Source: Rhizophagus clarus (taxonomy: Eukaryota; Glomeromycota; Glomeromycetes; Glomerales; Glomeraceae). From it: a DNA stretch of 64,000 nt. Position numbers and translations under genes: made by a program. Shown here one piece after another: positions 44,859-55,420 of the stretch. The stretch's first letter is position 1, and every line of letters starts with the position of its first letter. The stretch spans positions 992,001 to 1,056,000 of the forward strand of contig BLAL01000259.1 in NCBI GenBank assembly GCA_015698045.1. Reading direction: 5' to 3'. Below the pieces are notes generated by a model that did not search any database, had not been told where the DNA came from, and saw nothing but the letters and a program-made list of their open reading frames with translations.

Positions 44859-45481
44859 TTATGCAAGAAAAGCGAGACCTTCAGTATAAGCTACTTCGCA
44901 AAATATTCGTCCATAGGGATTTCTCTGCAAACTTACTAATATTAGACAAAACAGCTCAAAACAAATGATTAATATATGCGAACTTACCTTTACATTGCAA
45001 GGGCAGGCCAGTATGTCTCATAGTAATAGCATTTGTAAGATGTGTTATTTCTGACGAACTGAAGCATCCGGAGCCTTTCTTAGTGTGTACGGAGTCATAA
45101 TGATCTATAAGAAAACGTAAAATGTTGTGATAAAATATTATTATTATTTTCAAAGTCAAGCAGAACCAGAGAGAATTCTCTTACCTGATGCACCTTCAAC
45201 ATCTATCGGAAGATTAATAACTACACCGCCATTAGGAACTTTAAATAATCATGAAGCATAGGATGATCTTTGATAACAACATCAAGTGCATTTGAAATTG
45301 TGAGCTCATGACAGTTTTTACACTGCAATAAAAAATGATTATAGCCCATTGTCCCACCAGAAATAAAATATTCATAAAATATCTGTAGCGCAACTGATGC
45401 TTGGCCAGCTGATACATCTCTCTCTGATGCATGACTAAAGTATATGCTGGTTATTAAAAATGTAAAGAACAAAATGATCAT
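44859..45481 (-). pseudogene. Secreted-protein gene with three exons and a frameshift
   Basis: Exon 1 (45185-45481) begins MIILFFTFLITSIYFSHASE, a typical signal peptide with likely cleavage after HAS, then RDVSAGQASVALQIFYEYF and CKNCHELTISNALDVV. Near 45240-45245 one base is missing. In the following frame it reads KVPNGGVVINLPIDVEGAS to a GTAAGAG donor. Exon 2 (44988-45104) reads HYDSVHTKKGSGCFSSSEIT, HLTNAITMRHTGLPLQCK to a GTAAGTT donor. Exon 3 (44859-44935) reads VSLQRNPYGRIFCEVAYTEG, LAFLA-stop. Introns are about 52-80 bp with GT...AG ends and matching phases. Five Cys suggest disulfides. I do not recognise the family. The frameshift could be real or a sequence error; if an error, this is a ~165-residue secreted protein. 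Unlike the BTB-SPRY genes it is intron-rich. Confidence 0.55.
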
Positions 45482-45999
45482 AATAAATTTATTAAGGTTC
45501 CAATGGTATCTTAAAATGTGGAGGCCGCGATGAAAAAGATAATAAAAAACCGGTATTAACAACGGCTTTGTAGATTAACTTTGTTGATACGTTGCGGTCA
45601 AGAAAGGTGTTATACTCTTTCATTGAAATGTTTTTCCAATTTGAAATTGCAAACTAAAGTCATGCAAGTTAAAAATGAGCAGATCTTAAAGAGTATGTGC
45701 ATGTCACATACTTACTTTTCGCTGCTAAAGGAAAACTGGCAGTTTAGGATAGTTAAGAACCATGATGTTATCAAACGTGTTTTGAATTTTCTTTACTACC
45801 ATTACTGCTGATCTCCGAAGAAAGTTTCAGGTTAAGGAGAATATGCTGAAGAGGTCGAAATTAGATTAACAATATATTTTTTTTTATTTTTTTTATTTAT
45901 TTTTTGATTAATTTAACGAATAATAACGGTGACTGATTAATCAAATAATAAAGGAGGAATCTTATTGGCTGATAATCTCGTGATTCGATATTATAACAT
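45482..45999. other. Intergenic
   Basis: A perfect 8-bp-stem hairpin AGTATGTG-CATGT-CACATACT lies at about 45689-45709. An open plus-strand frame at 45581-45811 has no recognisable features and overlaps the hairpin. T-rich text is at 45879-45905. No supported gene. Confidence 0.35.
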
Positions 46000-46795
46000 C
46001 GATCACCACCTACAAGCTTTTTTCAACAATGATGTTCCATTCACAAATACTATAATTTCTAATATTATCTTAGCTCAACATTTTGCCATTGATTAGTTTG
46101 TTTTTCCATCTTTCTCAATTATAAGTCATCCTAAACATAATTGAAACAATTTGATATGGGTACTCGTCGAATATAACTTATACTGAAATTAATTGATTTG
46201 TATTATAGTATGTCGATAAACACTTGAATTTTAGATGGGATAATTTCTAGTAGCTCGATGATATCAACTAATACTTATATATATTGACATTGAACTCTTC
46301 TGAAACCAATAAATTCACTTATAGGTTTCAATTCTTTAGCGATTTTAATAAATTTATTCTCAACTGGTACTGAGTTTCCTATTTGTTCTATTTATCCCAA
46401 GGTATTAGAAACTTGTTCATTTGCAAGAATAACATTATATCGAAAAACTTCATATTCTGGGGCTTTTTCTTTTTCATAAGTACAAGATAAAAGATATTTA
46501 AGAACTGAACAGACGATCAGCCAATCACTGGAATAGTTGATACTGCTTCAATTAATAAATTTAGAAGAATATTATCTTCTGATAATGCCATTTTCTCCGA
46601 AACTTTAGATAGTAATTCCAGTAAATAATTTTTTGCAAAAATTCTTAACTGCTTTCATGATAAAATTCTGAAAGGTTTAGTAATTGAAAATAATCTGCAA
46701 TATAAAAGCTTCAATTGTATTAACATTCTTCTTCAACTGATCCATTCCAAGTATAATTGATTGTTGAATTGGAAAAAAAAATTTTGGTTTTCAAA
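46000..46795 (-). pseudogene. Decayed BTB-SPRY paralogue lacking its SPRY end
   Basis: Minus-strand family text runs from a damaged BTB end at 46795 (remains of AADYFQL near 46690) through BACK (the PEYEVFRYN.ILA region near 46420-46460) and the linker to the start of SPRY (the FEWD.. equivalent near 46030). The C-terminal two thirds of SPRY and the first ~60 codons are missing. Deletions of 1-15 bases scatter through it, for example the lost K.LM.RLPTLEQ segment near 46400. It is the left neighbour of the 47334 gene, as the 32690 fragment is of 33521. Confidence 0.85.
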
Positions 46796-47333
46796 CTCTT
46801 TTTATCAAAAAACTAGTAGGAAATACTGTCTTTTCTATATTGCGTAATTTTCCGAAGCGTAAACGTGCTAGGAGACTTCCAGTTAATACTCATTTCATTT
46901 ATACAATATCTGTCCTACTGCGTCTATTTATTAATCGCTTCGTTTTATATATTTTTGTTTACTTTTGCTTTTCGTCGCGTGCTGATATTTTTAAGAAATC
47001 AAATTTTACCGATATTTTTATAAAATTTTCCGTTTGATGATTTATTTTGATCTTGAAGCCGTTTAATTATAATTTAAGAAACTTCTTTAAAAAATTATAT
47101 CGTTAAATATTCTAATTTTTACGCGACTTAGGGATATATTTTTAATTCAACTATATAAGTATATATATTGATATAAACTTTAATGTTTCCGGTTACCTAG
47201 TATTACAATAAAAAGAAATCTTGATATTTAATTTCTTTGCTTAATAACGTAAATTATAAATTATAATAAACTGAATTTTAATGAGCAAAAAAAAAAAAAA
47301 ATTTATACATGTGATAAAATAATATAAGTCATA
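46796..47333. repeat. Segmental-duplication module, copy 2
   Basis: Partner of 32920-33420. A third short piece (ACTAGTAGGAAACGAAGG) occurs at 49010 beyond the 47334 gene. The right part (47200-47330) is AT-rich 3' flank of the 47334 gene. No gene. Confidence 0.7.
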
Positions 47334-48743
47334 CTAATATTTTTGATGAGGCTGAATTCGAAATTGAGTAGGATAATTAAAAGATACAACTGGATAAAGC
47401 TTTGATGGTAAATTATCCCATTCTGTAATTTCACGATATTTTGTACCATTAACTGTAAAAGCAATGGCCCTTTTATTCATATCTAAATGAACCGTAATTT
47501 TTGAGCCATCTCCAAACGGAGGACAATATTTTAACATATTACTATAATGACTAAAACTACCATAGGACCCTAATACCCATCCAGTAGATTGATTTCCAGC
47601 CCAGCGTTCATAATCTACATTTTCCGACGCACATACTCCCACCCAAGCATTCGTACAATTCTCTATAATAACATCCCACTCAAATATACCTTCATTTTCC
47701 AATAACATTTTAGCTCTAACACTCAGATGGTTATCACAAAATTTATTTGGTAAACGTACAACTTTTCCATTATCCTCAATAATGAAATTTGGCCCACATG
47801 CCGACTCATCCCAAACATAATTGGGTATTCCTCGAATATCATTTGAATCGACTTTACTTAATATCGCTTTTTGTCGATAAACATCTGAAATAATTTTTGC
47901 TGGGATAAGTTCTAATGGTTCAATGAAATCAGCCAATATTACTGCTTTAATCCGCATAAAATCAATAAATTTAATTAAGGGCTCCAATTCTTTAGCAACT
48001 TCTTGATGATTGATAATAGATTTATTTTTATTGTCTGCTTGAGCTGAATTTTCCACTTGTCTTATTCGTTCTAAGGTTGGTAGCCGTTCCGTAAGATCTT
48101 TATAAGCATCATTAGAAACTTGTTTTGCTGCAAGAATGGCACTATATCGAAAAACTTCATATTCTGGTGTTACAAAGGGCTCTTTCTTTTCATACGTACA
48201 AGATAAAAGATATTGAAGCCCTCTGATAGACAATCGACCAAATTCAATAGTATTTAATGGAATGATTGCTACTTCTTCAACTAATAAATTCAAAAAAATA
48301 TTGTTTTCTGTTAATGGCATCTTATCTGCAAATTTAGATAATACTATCGGCGAATAATTCTCTGTGGAATTCTTTTTTAATGTACTGTTGAAAATTTTCA
48401 CAATAAAATTCTGAAGTTCTGTTAATTGAAAATAATCTGCAGCGTAAAAAGCTTCAATCATATTATCTTTTGTTAAAGAGTCCTCTTTAATTAATCCTGT
48501 ATAAATATATTCTAATATGATCTCCATTCCAATGGAATTAATCTTTGGAAAAGAAATTTGCTTGTCATAACTTTCCTTCATCCCATTATAAAGTAATCTA
48601 TCAAAAACTTCCGACCTTGCTGCTAAAATTGCTCTACAGCCATATAATTTCTTTTCATCTTCGCATAAAATTTCTAAATCGCTATACTTTGGATTATTTA
48701 TTAATAATCTTAAATCTTGTTCTAATGAATATCCTCTCGTCAT
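47334..48743 (-). CDS. BTB/POZ-BACK-SPRY-like domain protein (469 aa)
   Basis: Intact, intronless, and equal in length to its recent sister 33521. BTB ~10-118 (YSDLEILCED, CRAILAARSEVFDRLLYNGM, EYIYTGLI), BACK ~125-235 (YSPIVLSKFADKM, EFGRLSIRGLQ, PEYEVFRYSAILAAK), SPRY ~312-467 (NYVWDESACG, GIFEWDVIIENC, AWVGVCASEN, GWVLGSYG, ITVHLDMNKRAIAFTVNG, LYPVVSF). Differences from 33521 concentrate in the loop before VRAK (PNKFCDNHLS against PNNVGSCRN) and in the GSYGSFSHYSNMLK stretch, the positions expected to form SPRY binding loops. The ATG lies next to a 16-A tract. The usual promoter boxes are hard to find; a perfect palindrome at 48899-48924 is present instead. Confidence 0.92.
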   Translation of the reverse strand: MTRGYSLEQDLRLLINNPKYSDLEILCEDEKKLYGCRAILAARSEVFDRLLYNGMKESYDKQISFPKINSIGMEIILEYIYTGLIKEDSLTKDNMIEAFYAADYFQLTELQNFIVKIFNSTLKKNSTENYSPIVLSKFADKMPLTENNIFLNLLVEEVAIIPLNTIEFGRLSIRGLQYLLSCTYEKKEPFVTPEYEVFRYSAILAAKQVSNDAYKDLTERLPTLERIRQVENSAQADNKNKSIINHQEVAKELEPLIKFIDFMRIKAVILADFIEPLELIPAKIISDVYRQKAILSKVDSNDIRGIPNYVWDESACGPNFIIEDNGKVVRLPNKFCDNHLSVRAKMLLENEGIFEWDVIIENCTNAWVGVCASENVDYERWAGNQSTGWVLGSYGSFSHYSNMLKYCPPFGDGSKITVHLDMNKRAIAFTVNGTKYREITEWDNLPSKLYPVVSFNYPTQFRIQPHQKY

Positions 48744-48898
48744 TTCTTGAGAAAAAAAAAAAAAAAAATTTCTATTCTTTTATAGAAAGAAATTATTCTA
48801 ATTTTGGATCAAACCCCTTATCAGTTATTGTACTTTATGTTGCACTAAGTGAAATAAGTTGCACCACATACCACATGGTCCCATGGATTATTTTTAAA

Positions 48899-48924
48899 TT
48901 TACAGTATATGTATATACTGTAAA
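48899..48924. repeat. 26-bp perfect palindrome
   Basis: TTTACAGTATA and TATACTGTAAA enclose TGTA, about 156-181 bases before the 47334 ATG. It could bind a dimeric regulator or be a structural remnant. No second copy was noticed. Confidence 0.6.
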
Positions 48925-49727
48925 TCATTTAGATTTTTATCGCGCATTTCAATAGTTGTTAAGTTCACACATTATCACATTTATTTACATTTCCTCTTCT
49001 TTTACCAAAACTAGTAGGAAACGAAGGTCAATACCGTTCTTTCTTGATCACGTAATACTATAAAAAATATTATATTGCGAGAATCTAGATATTTTAATTT
49101 ATTGGTCTAAGAATATAATTTACGATAAACCATTCGACAAATATGCATGTTATAAAAATAAATAATTCAAATCATAGAATTATGTGGTCACTATGACACA
49201 ATAACATAGTAAGTTATCTAACCTGATTCTCTCAGATACAGAGTACTGTAACACAAGTTAGTGCGGACTTTCAAAAAAAAACATTTTAGTTTTGGACATA
49301 CACGTGACTGTATAATATAATTCATGTACGATTACGCAATGGTTTATTGATTCGAAAGTAATGAATCGGTGGTTTACATTAAAAAATTTCTTTCTTAAAA
49401 TTGCATGATTCACATTATATTTTTTATAATTCATCCAAATGTACCTATAGAAAGAATATCCATCAATTTCATCGCTACTATATTCCATGTATTCCGTGTT
49501 GCAAGTTGAATAAATTCTAGCCATGCATGGAAAATGGTAATAAAACCTTTAAACTCATCCAAGTTATTTATTTGTTAAATATATTATTGCAAGTATTTTT
49601 TTTTTTTAAGTTCAAATGTTTATTGTTATGCAATTAATATTAATACACTGTATATGTATTCTAATATACCAATATATATTCCTTTTTATTTCGTTTAGTT
49701 ACAAGATATAATAATAAGTTTAAATAA
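48925..49727. other. Intergenic
   Basis: A short copy of the duplication module is at about 49000-49040. A minus-strand open frame at 49258-49524 starts MARIYSTCNTEYMEYSSDEI, which looks protein-like at its beginning, but the rest is low in information and no homology is recognised. Confidence 0.35.
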
Positions 49728-50032
49728 ATGAAAGAAGTTTCAATAGATACTAAAGATCTAATACTAATTCACAAGATAAATGATGAAATTTGAGTTGAAT
49801 TTTGAAAATTCTATCCATAAATCTGATACGATCAATAAAGCTGAAAAAGAAAAATGAATTTACAGTACATAAGCATCTAACTGGAAAAAGGCATTGTTAG
49901 AACGTCAAATAAAACTTAAAAAAGAAGCGAAGAGCCGAAGATGCAGAAGCCATTGAGTTGCAAAATCATGAGCAATTAAATGAACTTGGACTTAAAATTT
50001 TCGTAGTATCAAGTATAAAATATGCTTTGTAA
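49728..50032 (+). pseudogene. Decayed helical-protein gene, unidentified
   Basis: From ATG 49728: MKEVSIDTKDLILIHKINDE, shift, FELNFENSIHKSDTINKAEK, two stops, NWKKALLERQIKLKKEAKS, shift, AEDAEAIELQNHEQLNELGL then KIFVVSSIKYAL-stop. It is charged and heptad-like over the middle, so probably a coiled coil. Two shifts and two stops make it a relic. Family unknown. Confidence 0.45.
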
Positions 50033-50289
50033 ATAACGAATATTCTCTGTAAAATAAATATGCCTATTTTTACCATTGCGAAGCCAAATAATTTAAACAC
50101 TTTAATTTTATTTCATATTTAAAACAAACATGTACGAAAATATTTTAATAATCGTACGTATTAGTGTAAAAAAAAAAAAAATTCTATTCTATTAACGTAG
50201 TTCTGCCCGAACCTGTATAACCGTACTGTACTAATGTGCTTTTAAATACCTCTTTATACATAACTAATAATTACGAACAATAAATTTTG

Positions 50290-50690
50290 TATCTTCTGTT
50301 TCCAAACGAAATTCAAAAATGCCTTTATTTCCACCTCTGACACTTTGATGTATTTCGCACGCTTGTAAATTCTGATCACATGCTTTTTCATCCCAACAGT
50401 CAACGTACACTATATTGGTCTTCCTCAGGTATCATTCCACTTAATTCTTTTAAAATCAATAAAGTTCCAATTCTTGCTTTAATAACATTTTTGATGACCG
50501 CTAATAAATTTATTTTATTTGTTTTAAGCGGGTTAGAAACTTGGCTTATTATAAATTTATAATAGTACTTCTTACTGTGACATTACAAAAGGATTTTCTT
50601 TTTCATATGTATAAATAAAAGATATTGAAGACCTGAAAAAGACGATCAGATTAAATAGTAATCGGAAAGGCCACTACCGCCACAATGTTA
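50290..50690 (-). pseudogene. BTB-SPRY relic, middle part only
   Basis: Minus-strand family words appear with gaps: the GIFEF-like start of SPRY and VRGGNKG-type text (50310-50345), the CD.NLQAC and WDEK words near 50355-50400, linker scraps, then BACK scraps (N.VSNPL region near 50530, YKKENPF near 50590, GLQYLL near 50625). Large parts between them are lost. Upstream of it, at 50691-50725, an unrelated imperfect hairpin (GTTATGC...GCATAAC) occurs. Confidence 0.65.
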
Positions 50691-51026
50691 TGCACCGTTC
50701 GCATTTCGAATAATCCGCATAACGTCGAACAGAACTTAATGCGAAATGATATTTACTGATTTTGGCGCATTATTTAAATTAACTAATTCTCAAGTACTAG
50801 AATTTTTCACAATATTAACTTTATTTATATCGTATATAGTAATAATTAGTAATCGGTAAGCGCCATGATTTTTTAAACTTCTTTAATATCATTTATACAT
50901 AAAAACCAATTCCAAAAATATTTTTATTATGAATTAAATTCTTAGTTTACAAATCAAATAATCAAATACGGAATTCAAAAAGGTTGAGTAACGCTCAAAA
51001 AAAAAAAAAAAAAAAATTAAGAAATT

Positions 51027-52445
51027 TTAATGAGACTTAATTCGGAAACGACCAGGATGTTTTAATGACGCTACTGGATAAAGTTTCGGTGGTAAATCGT
51101 GCCGCATTTCGGGATACTTTTTACCGTTAACTGTAAAAGCAAGAGTTCTTCTATTCATATCGATATGAACAGTAATTTTAACATCATTGGTATCGAAAAA
51201 AGGTTCACAATATTTTCCCCATTTTCCAGAATTATAACAACAACCAGTGGAACCAATCACCCATCCAGTAGGCTGATTTCCCGCCCAAGCCTCATAATTA
51301 AAATTTTCCGACGCGCACACTCCAACATAAGCGGTTCTACAAGATTTTTCAATAATGACATCCCATTCAAAGGTTCCTTTATTAAACTCTAATAACTTCT
51401 TGGCCCTAACACTTTGAAGTCTGGAAAAGCCAAATGATGGTTTTACAATTCTCCCATTTTCCATAATAACAAGTTCTGATCCGCATCCCGATTCATCCCA
51501 AACATAATTATCACTAAATTCTTTTAAAAATTGTAATTGTGGTATACTTCTCGATTCATCTTTTTCTAAAAAATTTGATCTTGCTTTCTTTCGATAAGCA
51601 TTTAAAATTGTTTTATCCGAAACAATTTCTAATGGTTCAATAACATTAGCTAAGATTTGTCCTTTAATTCGACTGAAGTCGATATATTTAATTAAAGGTT
51701 CTAATTCTTTAGTAATTTCTTGATGATCGACAGTATTTATTTGGACTGAATCATCCGCTTTTTCTATTTGTTCCAAGGTTGGTAGCCTTTTCAAAATATT
51801 TTTATATGTATTGTCAGAAATTTGTTTCGCTACAAGGATAACACTATATCGAAAAACTTCATATTCAGAAGTTGCGAGAGACATATTTCTTCCATGCGCA
51901 TAAGACAAAAGGCGTTGAAGCGCTTTAATAGACAATCGACCAAATTCAATAGCGTTTAATGGAATGGTTGCTACTTTTTCGACCAAAAAATTTAAAAGAA
52001 CATTATCGTCTGATAATTGCATTATATCTACAGCTCTAGTTAAAAATTCTGGAGAATAAATTTTTCTATGATTGTTTTCTAAAGTATTTTTGAAACCTTC
52101 TACAATAAGATCTTGTAGCCCTGGTAATTGAAAGTAATCAGCGACGTTAAAAACTTCAAATACGTTATCTTTTTTTAAAGTTTCTTCTTCAATTGATCCT
52201 GTATAAATATATTCTAGAACAATTTTCATTACCAGAGAATTAATGTTTGGGAAAGAAATCTGATTTTCATAAGTTTCTTTTAATCCATTATAAAATAGAC
52301 CGTCAAATATTTCTGATCTTGCAGCTAAAATTATCTTAGAACAATAAAATTTCTTTTCATCACCACATAAAATTTCTACATCACTATATTTTTGATTATT
52401 TATTAAAGATCTAAAGTCTTGTTTTAATGAACGTCCTCTCATCAT
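51027..52445 (-). CDS. BTB/POZ-BACK-SPRY-like domain protein, divergent (472 aa)
   Basis: Intact, intronless, the most divergent intact member. It begins MMRGRSLKQDF. BTB ~10-118 with altered core (YSDVEILCGDEKKFYCSKII, LAARSEIFDGLFYNGLKET, EYIYTGSIEEETLKKDN, VADYFQL), BACK ~125-232 (YSPEFLTRAVDIM, EFGRLSIKALQ, SEYEVFRYSVILVAKQIS), SPRY ~318-471 (NYVWDESGCG, GTFEWDVIIEKSC, AYVGVCASEN, GWVIGSTG, ITVHIDMNRRTLAFTVNG, LYPVASL). The loop before WDES is longer (SRSIPQLQFLKEFSD), and SPRY carries an extra residue in FFDTNDVKITV. The C-terminus is RFRIKSH without the usual QK tail. It groups loosely with 54041 and 61201 (ALQ for GLQ in BACK; RFRIK/RIE ends). The ATG is next to a ~21-A tract; no promoter module is recognised. 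Confidence 0.9.
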   Translation of the reverse strand: MMRGRSLKQDFRSLINNQKYSDVEILCGDEKKFYCSKIILAARSEIFDGLFYNGLKETYENQISFPNINSLVMKIVLEYIYTGSIEEETLKKDNVFEVFNVADYFQLPGLQDLIVEGFKNTLENNHRKIYSPEFLTRAVDIMQLSDDNVLLNFLVEKVATIPLNAIEFGRLSIKALQRLLSYAHGRNMSLATSEYEVFRYSVILVAKQISDNTYKNILKRLPTLEQIEKADDSVQINTVDHQEITKELEPLIKYIDFSRIKGQILANVIEPLEIVSDKTILNAYRKKARSNFLEKDESRSIPQLQFLKEFSDNYVWDESGCGSELVIMENGRIVKPSFGFSRLQSVRAKKLLEFNKGTFEWDVIIEKSCRTAYVGVCASENFNYEAWAGNQPTGWVIGSTGCCYNSGKWGKYCEPFFDTNDVKITVHIDMNRRTLAFTVNGKKYPEMRHDLPPKLYPVASLKHPGRFRIKSH

Positions 52446-53039
52446 TTTTAGGATCTTTTGCGAAAAAAAAAAAAAAAAAAAAATGAAAAAAAAACTTATT
52501 TTTAAAAAAAGATGTTAAATTCTATTTCAGGATATATAAATAAAATTTTTGTTATCAATTTGAGATTTGTACAACATACCCCTAAAAATTCTTTTGATTT
52601 AAACGAGGGAATGTTTCTAAATAAAGTATAATTGATGGAGAGATAAAAAAAAAAAAAAAAAAAAAAAGATGAAAAGCTCCCTGTTGTTAGGTTAGCACAG
52701 TATAAAAAAGCTAAATCAGGATTTATCAAATGACGGTTATTTTAAACCTTACTGTTTATTTATTTACCACTAGGTCTATATAATATATTACCATATTTCT
52801 CAATTGGATCTTGACAATATCTTTTTAATTGCATTAAATAACTTCCCTTTGTTATGATCTTTACGCGTATCGGAAGATAAATCTTTTTCTTCCCAATAAT
52901 TTATTGCGCACAATGATTATTATGATAATTTTAATCATAGTTATGGTTTTTTTTAACTTGTGTATAAAATTCGTCAGATTTTCTTGTAAAATCGGAAAAT
53001 TATAGTTTCCGGAAAATTTTCCGTATATGATACGGTATA
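52446..53039. other. 5' region of the 51027 gene, A-tracts
   Basis: Two long A runs (52463-52482 and about 52648-52668). TTTGTACAACATACC at 52566 resembles the middle promoter box but is in the opposite orientation. No gene. Confidence 0.4.
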
Positions 53040-53225
53040 TTAGGTTTCCGAAATACCGGTTACTAGTTCCGACAGATATTTTTTCCGGGGCTTAGAACTT
53101 ACTTGTTGTTGTAACATCTTTGCGCTAATCTGGCTAATCGGAATATCACAAATCATTAGATCTTCAACTAATGTTTTCTCGATGAAATCATTTTTGTTAA
53201 TTGTGAAACAGGGAGTGCTTGTCAT
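53040..53225 (-). CDS. Short hypothetical frame or first exon
   Basis: Minus-strand 61-codon frame MTSTPCFTINKNDFIEKTLV, EDLMICDIPISQISAKMLQQ. Its residue use is protein-like and it is less AT-rich than its surroundings. A good donor GTAAGTTC follows codon 42 (after LQQQ), so only the first 42 codons may be coding, as an exon of a gene whose rest is not found. No family recognised. Confidence 0.3.
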   Translation of the reverse strand: MTSTPCFTINKNDFIEKTLVEDLMICDIPISQISAKMLQQQVSSKPRKKYLSELVTGISET

Positions 53226-54040
53226 TACTGATTTAACTAGTGTATTTTTCTCGTGGTGACTTCTTTTTGTAGTAATTTTCCTCTTCCTTTGACAAAAAAT
53301 GAAAGATTAAGTGATAATGTTTGCGTGTGAAACTATTTCGTGATTGGGGAACGTTTCATCTATAAGATTAAATTCAAAAATTTATCCAAAGTTCCAAACC
53401 CAAAACTACAAATCCCAAATCGCCCAATCTCCAGGGTCAATTTAAAACTTTTACTAGGTTTTATATGCATCTTATTATTTGTTAGAGATAAAAATTAAAA
53501 TATTAATCATTTTTTACACCAACCCAATCCCCTTTTTTTCGATTTTTCGCGTAAAAAAATACATGTAGTTTTATAGGCCAGAGTTATACAAATCTTCAAA
53601 TCTTGACCGGAATTATCATCCTTTGGCCAAAATTAATGATAATTCTGGCCATGTGTTTAATGTATATGAAATATTTTTTATCTCCCTCCACAGATATGTT
53701 AAACAAAAAAAATTCAAATTCAACTTTTATGAGCGCATAACAGTCAATCAGTTCCTTTTTTCGGTTACAAATGTGTATAATTTATAATGCATTATTACGT
53801 AATTTTTATTTACTGTTAGAAATAAATAACATAAAATTTTATTTTTTTCTTTATTAACCAAATAAAGTTCTAAATAATTTATATTATATATTTTTATACC
53901 AACTAACGATTGATAATGTTTGATGTTTAACATAATTTAATATGAAAAAATTCTATTTTATATTAACAGAAATTAACGTCCCCATCTATGAATAAAATCC
54001 TAAAATTCTTAAAATTCTCACCTGTCTCGTTTATAACTTT
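53226..54040. other. Intergenic
   Basis: No gene. The segment 53377-53430 has a repeated CCAAA/CCCAAA pattern (TTCCAAACCCAAAACTACAA, ATCCCAAATCGCCCAATC). It is telomere-like only superficially and irregular. Confidence 0.35.
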
Positions 54041-55420
54041 TTAATGAGGTTTAATTCGAAAACGTCCAGGATGTCGTAATGATACTACTGGATGAAGTTT
54101 TGATGGTAAATTATTCCATTCTAATATTTCTGGATATTTTATACCATTAACTGTAAATGCACAAGTTCTTTTATTCATATTTAAATGAACCGTAATTTTT
54201 GTATCATCTCCAAATGAGGGACAATAATTTGACCAATTGTTAGAATTAAAACAGTTACCACTGGAACCTAATACCCATCCAGTAGGTTGAAATCCTGCAA
54301 AAGTTTCATAATTAAAATTTTCTGATGCACAAATTCCAACCCAAATATATTCACATGCTTTCTCAATAATAACATCCCATTCGAAGATACCTTTATTTTC
54401 AAATGTCACCTTAGCTCTTACATTTTGAAGGTTATACCAACCATTTTGTGCATATACAACTTTTCCATTGTCATCAACTATAAGCTTTGATCCGCATGCC
54501 GACTTATCCCAAACATAATTGTTAAGTGTCCCTCGAAATTCATTTGAATCTGCGTTATTTAATCTTGCCTTTTGTCGATAAACGTCTAAAATTATTTTAG
54601 TTGGAATAATTTCTAATGGATCAATGGTATCTGCCAATATTTGTCCTTTAATTCTCCTGAAATCAATAAATTTAATTAAGGGTTCCAATTCTTTGGCAAT
54701 TTTTTGATTATTGAAAATACGTTTACTTTCTATTTGAACTGAATCCTCTAGTTGTTCTAAGGTTGGTAGCCGTTTCATAAGATTTTTATAAGTATTATTA
54801 GAAACTTGTTTTGCTGCAAGGATAGCACTATATCGAAAAACTTCATATTCTGGTGTTGCAAAGGGCTTTTCTTTTTCATGCGTACTAATTAAAAGGTATT
54901 GAAGTGCTGTTATAGATAGTCGACCAAATTCTATTATATTTAATGGAATAGTTGCTACTGTTTCGATCAACAAATTCAGAAGAATATTGTCTTCTGATAA
55001 TGGCATTATCTCCGCTGCCCTGGATAATAATTCTGGTGAATAAGTTTCCGCGTAATTAGTTTTCTTAATAGTTTTCATGATATAATCCTGAAGGTCTAGT
55101 AATTGAAAATAGTCTGCTGCATAAAAGGCTTCGATTATGTTATCTTTACTTAAAGATTCTTCTTTGATCGATCCTGCGTAAGTATATTCTAAAATAATCT
55201 TCATTCCAGAAGAATGAATCTCTGGAAAAGAAATTTGATTATCGTAACTTTCTTTCATTCCATTATAAAGTAATCTATCAAATACCTCGGATCTCGCAGC
55301 CAAAATCGCTCTACAACCATATAATTTCTTTTCATCTTCGCATAAAATTTCTATATCACTATACTTTGGATTGTTTATTAATAATCTTAAATCATGCTCT
55401 AACGAATATCCTTTCGTCAT
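54041..55420 (-). CDS. BTB/POZ-BACK-SPRY-like domain protein (459 aa)
   Basis: Intact, intronless, the shortest intact member; the BTB-BACK joint lacks the Lys/Asn insertion (KTIKKTNYAETYSPELLSRA) and the linker is short (QLEDSVQIESKRIFNNQKI). BTB ~10-118 (YSDIEILCED, CRAILAARSEVFDRLLYNGM, EYTYAGSI), BACK ~120-228 (IEFGRLSITALQ, PEYEVFRYSAILAAK), SPRY ~305-458 (NYVWDKSACG, GIFEWDVIIEKAC, IWVGICASEN, GWVLGSSG, ITVHLNMNKRTCAFTVNG, LHPVVSL). It shares LHPVVSLRHPGRFRI and HLNMNKR with 61201, defining a subgroup. WDK replaces WDE. The usual upstream boxes are not found; an A/G-rich stretch (55440-55510) lies there instead. Confidence 0.92.
   Translation of the reverse strand: MTKGYSLEHDLRLLINNPKYSDIEILCEDEKKLYGCRAILAARSEVFDRLLYNGMKESYDNQISFPEIHSSGMKIILEYTYAGSIKEESLSKDNIIEAFYAADYFQLLDLQDYIMKTIKKTNYAETYSPELLSRAAEIMPLSEDNILLNLLIETVATIPLNIIEFGRLSITALQYLLISTHEKEKPFATPEYEVFRYSAILAAKQVSNNTYKNLMKRLPTLEQLEDSVQIESKRIFNNQKIAKELEPLIKFIDFRRIKGQILADTIDPLEIIPTKIILDVYRQKARLNNADSNEFRGTLNNYVWDKSACGSKLIVDDNGKVVYAQNGWYNLQNVRAKVTFENKGIFEWDVIIEKACEYIWVGICASENFNYETFAGFQPTGWVLGSSGNCFNSNNWSNYCPSFGDDTKITVHLNMNKRTCAFTVNGIKYPEILEWNNLPSKLHPVVSLRHPGRFRIKPH

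Noticed and set aside
45581..45811. 76-codon plus-strand frame
   Set aside because: Overlaps a perfect hairpin and has no recognisable domain or supporting context. Treated as chance.
53377..53430. Telomere-like CCCAAA repeats
   Set aside because: The units are irregular and few, and they lie inside a gene array. Chance or a degenerate microsatellite is more likely.
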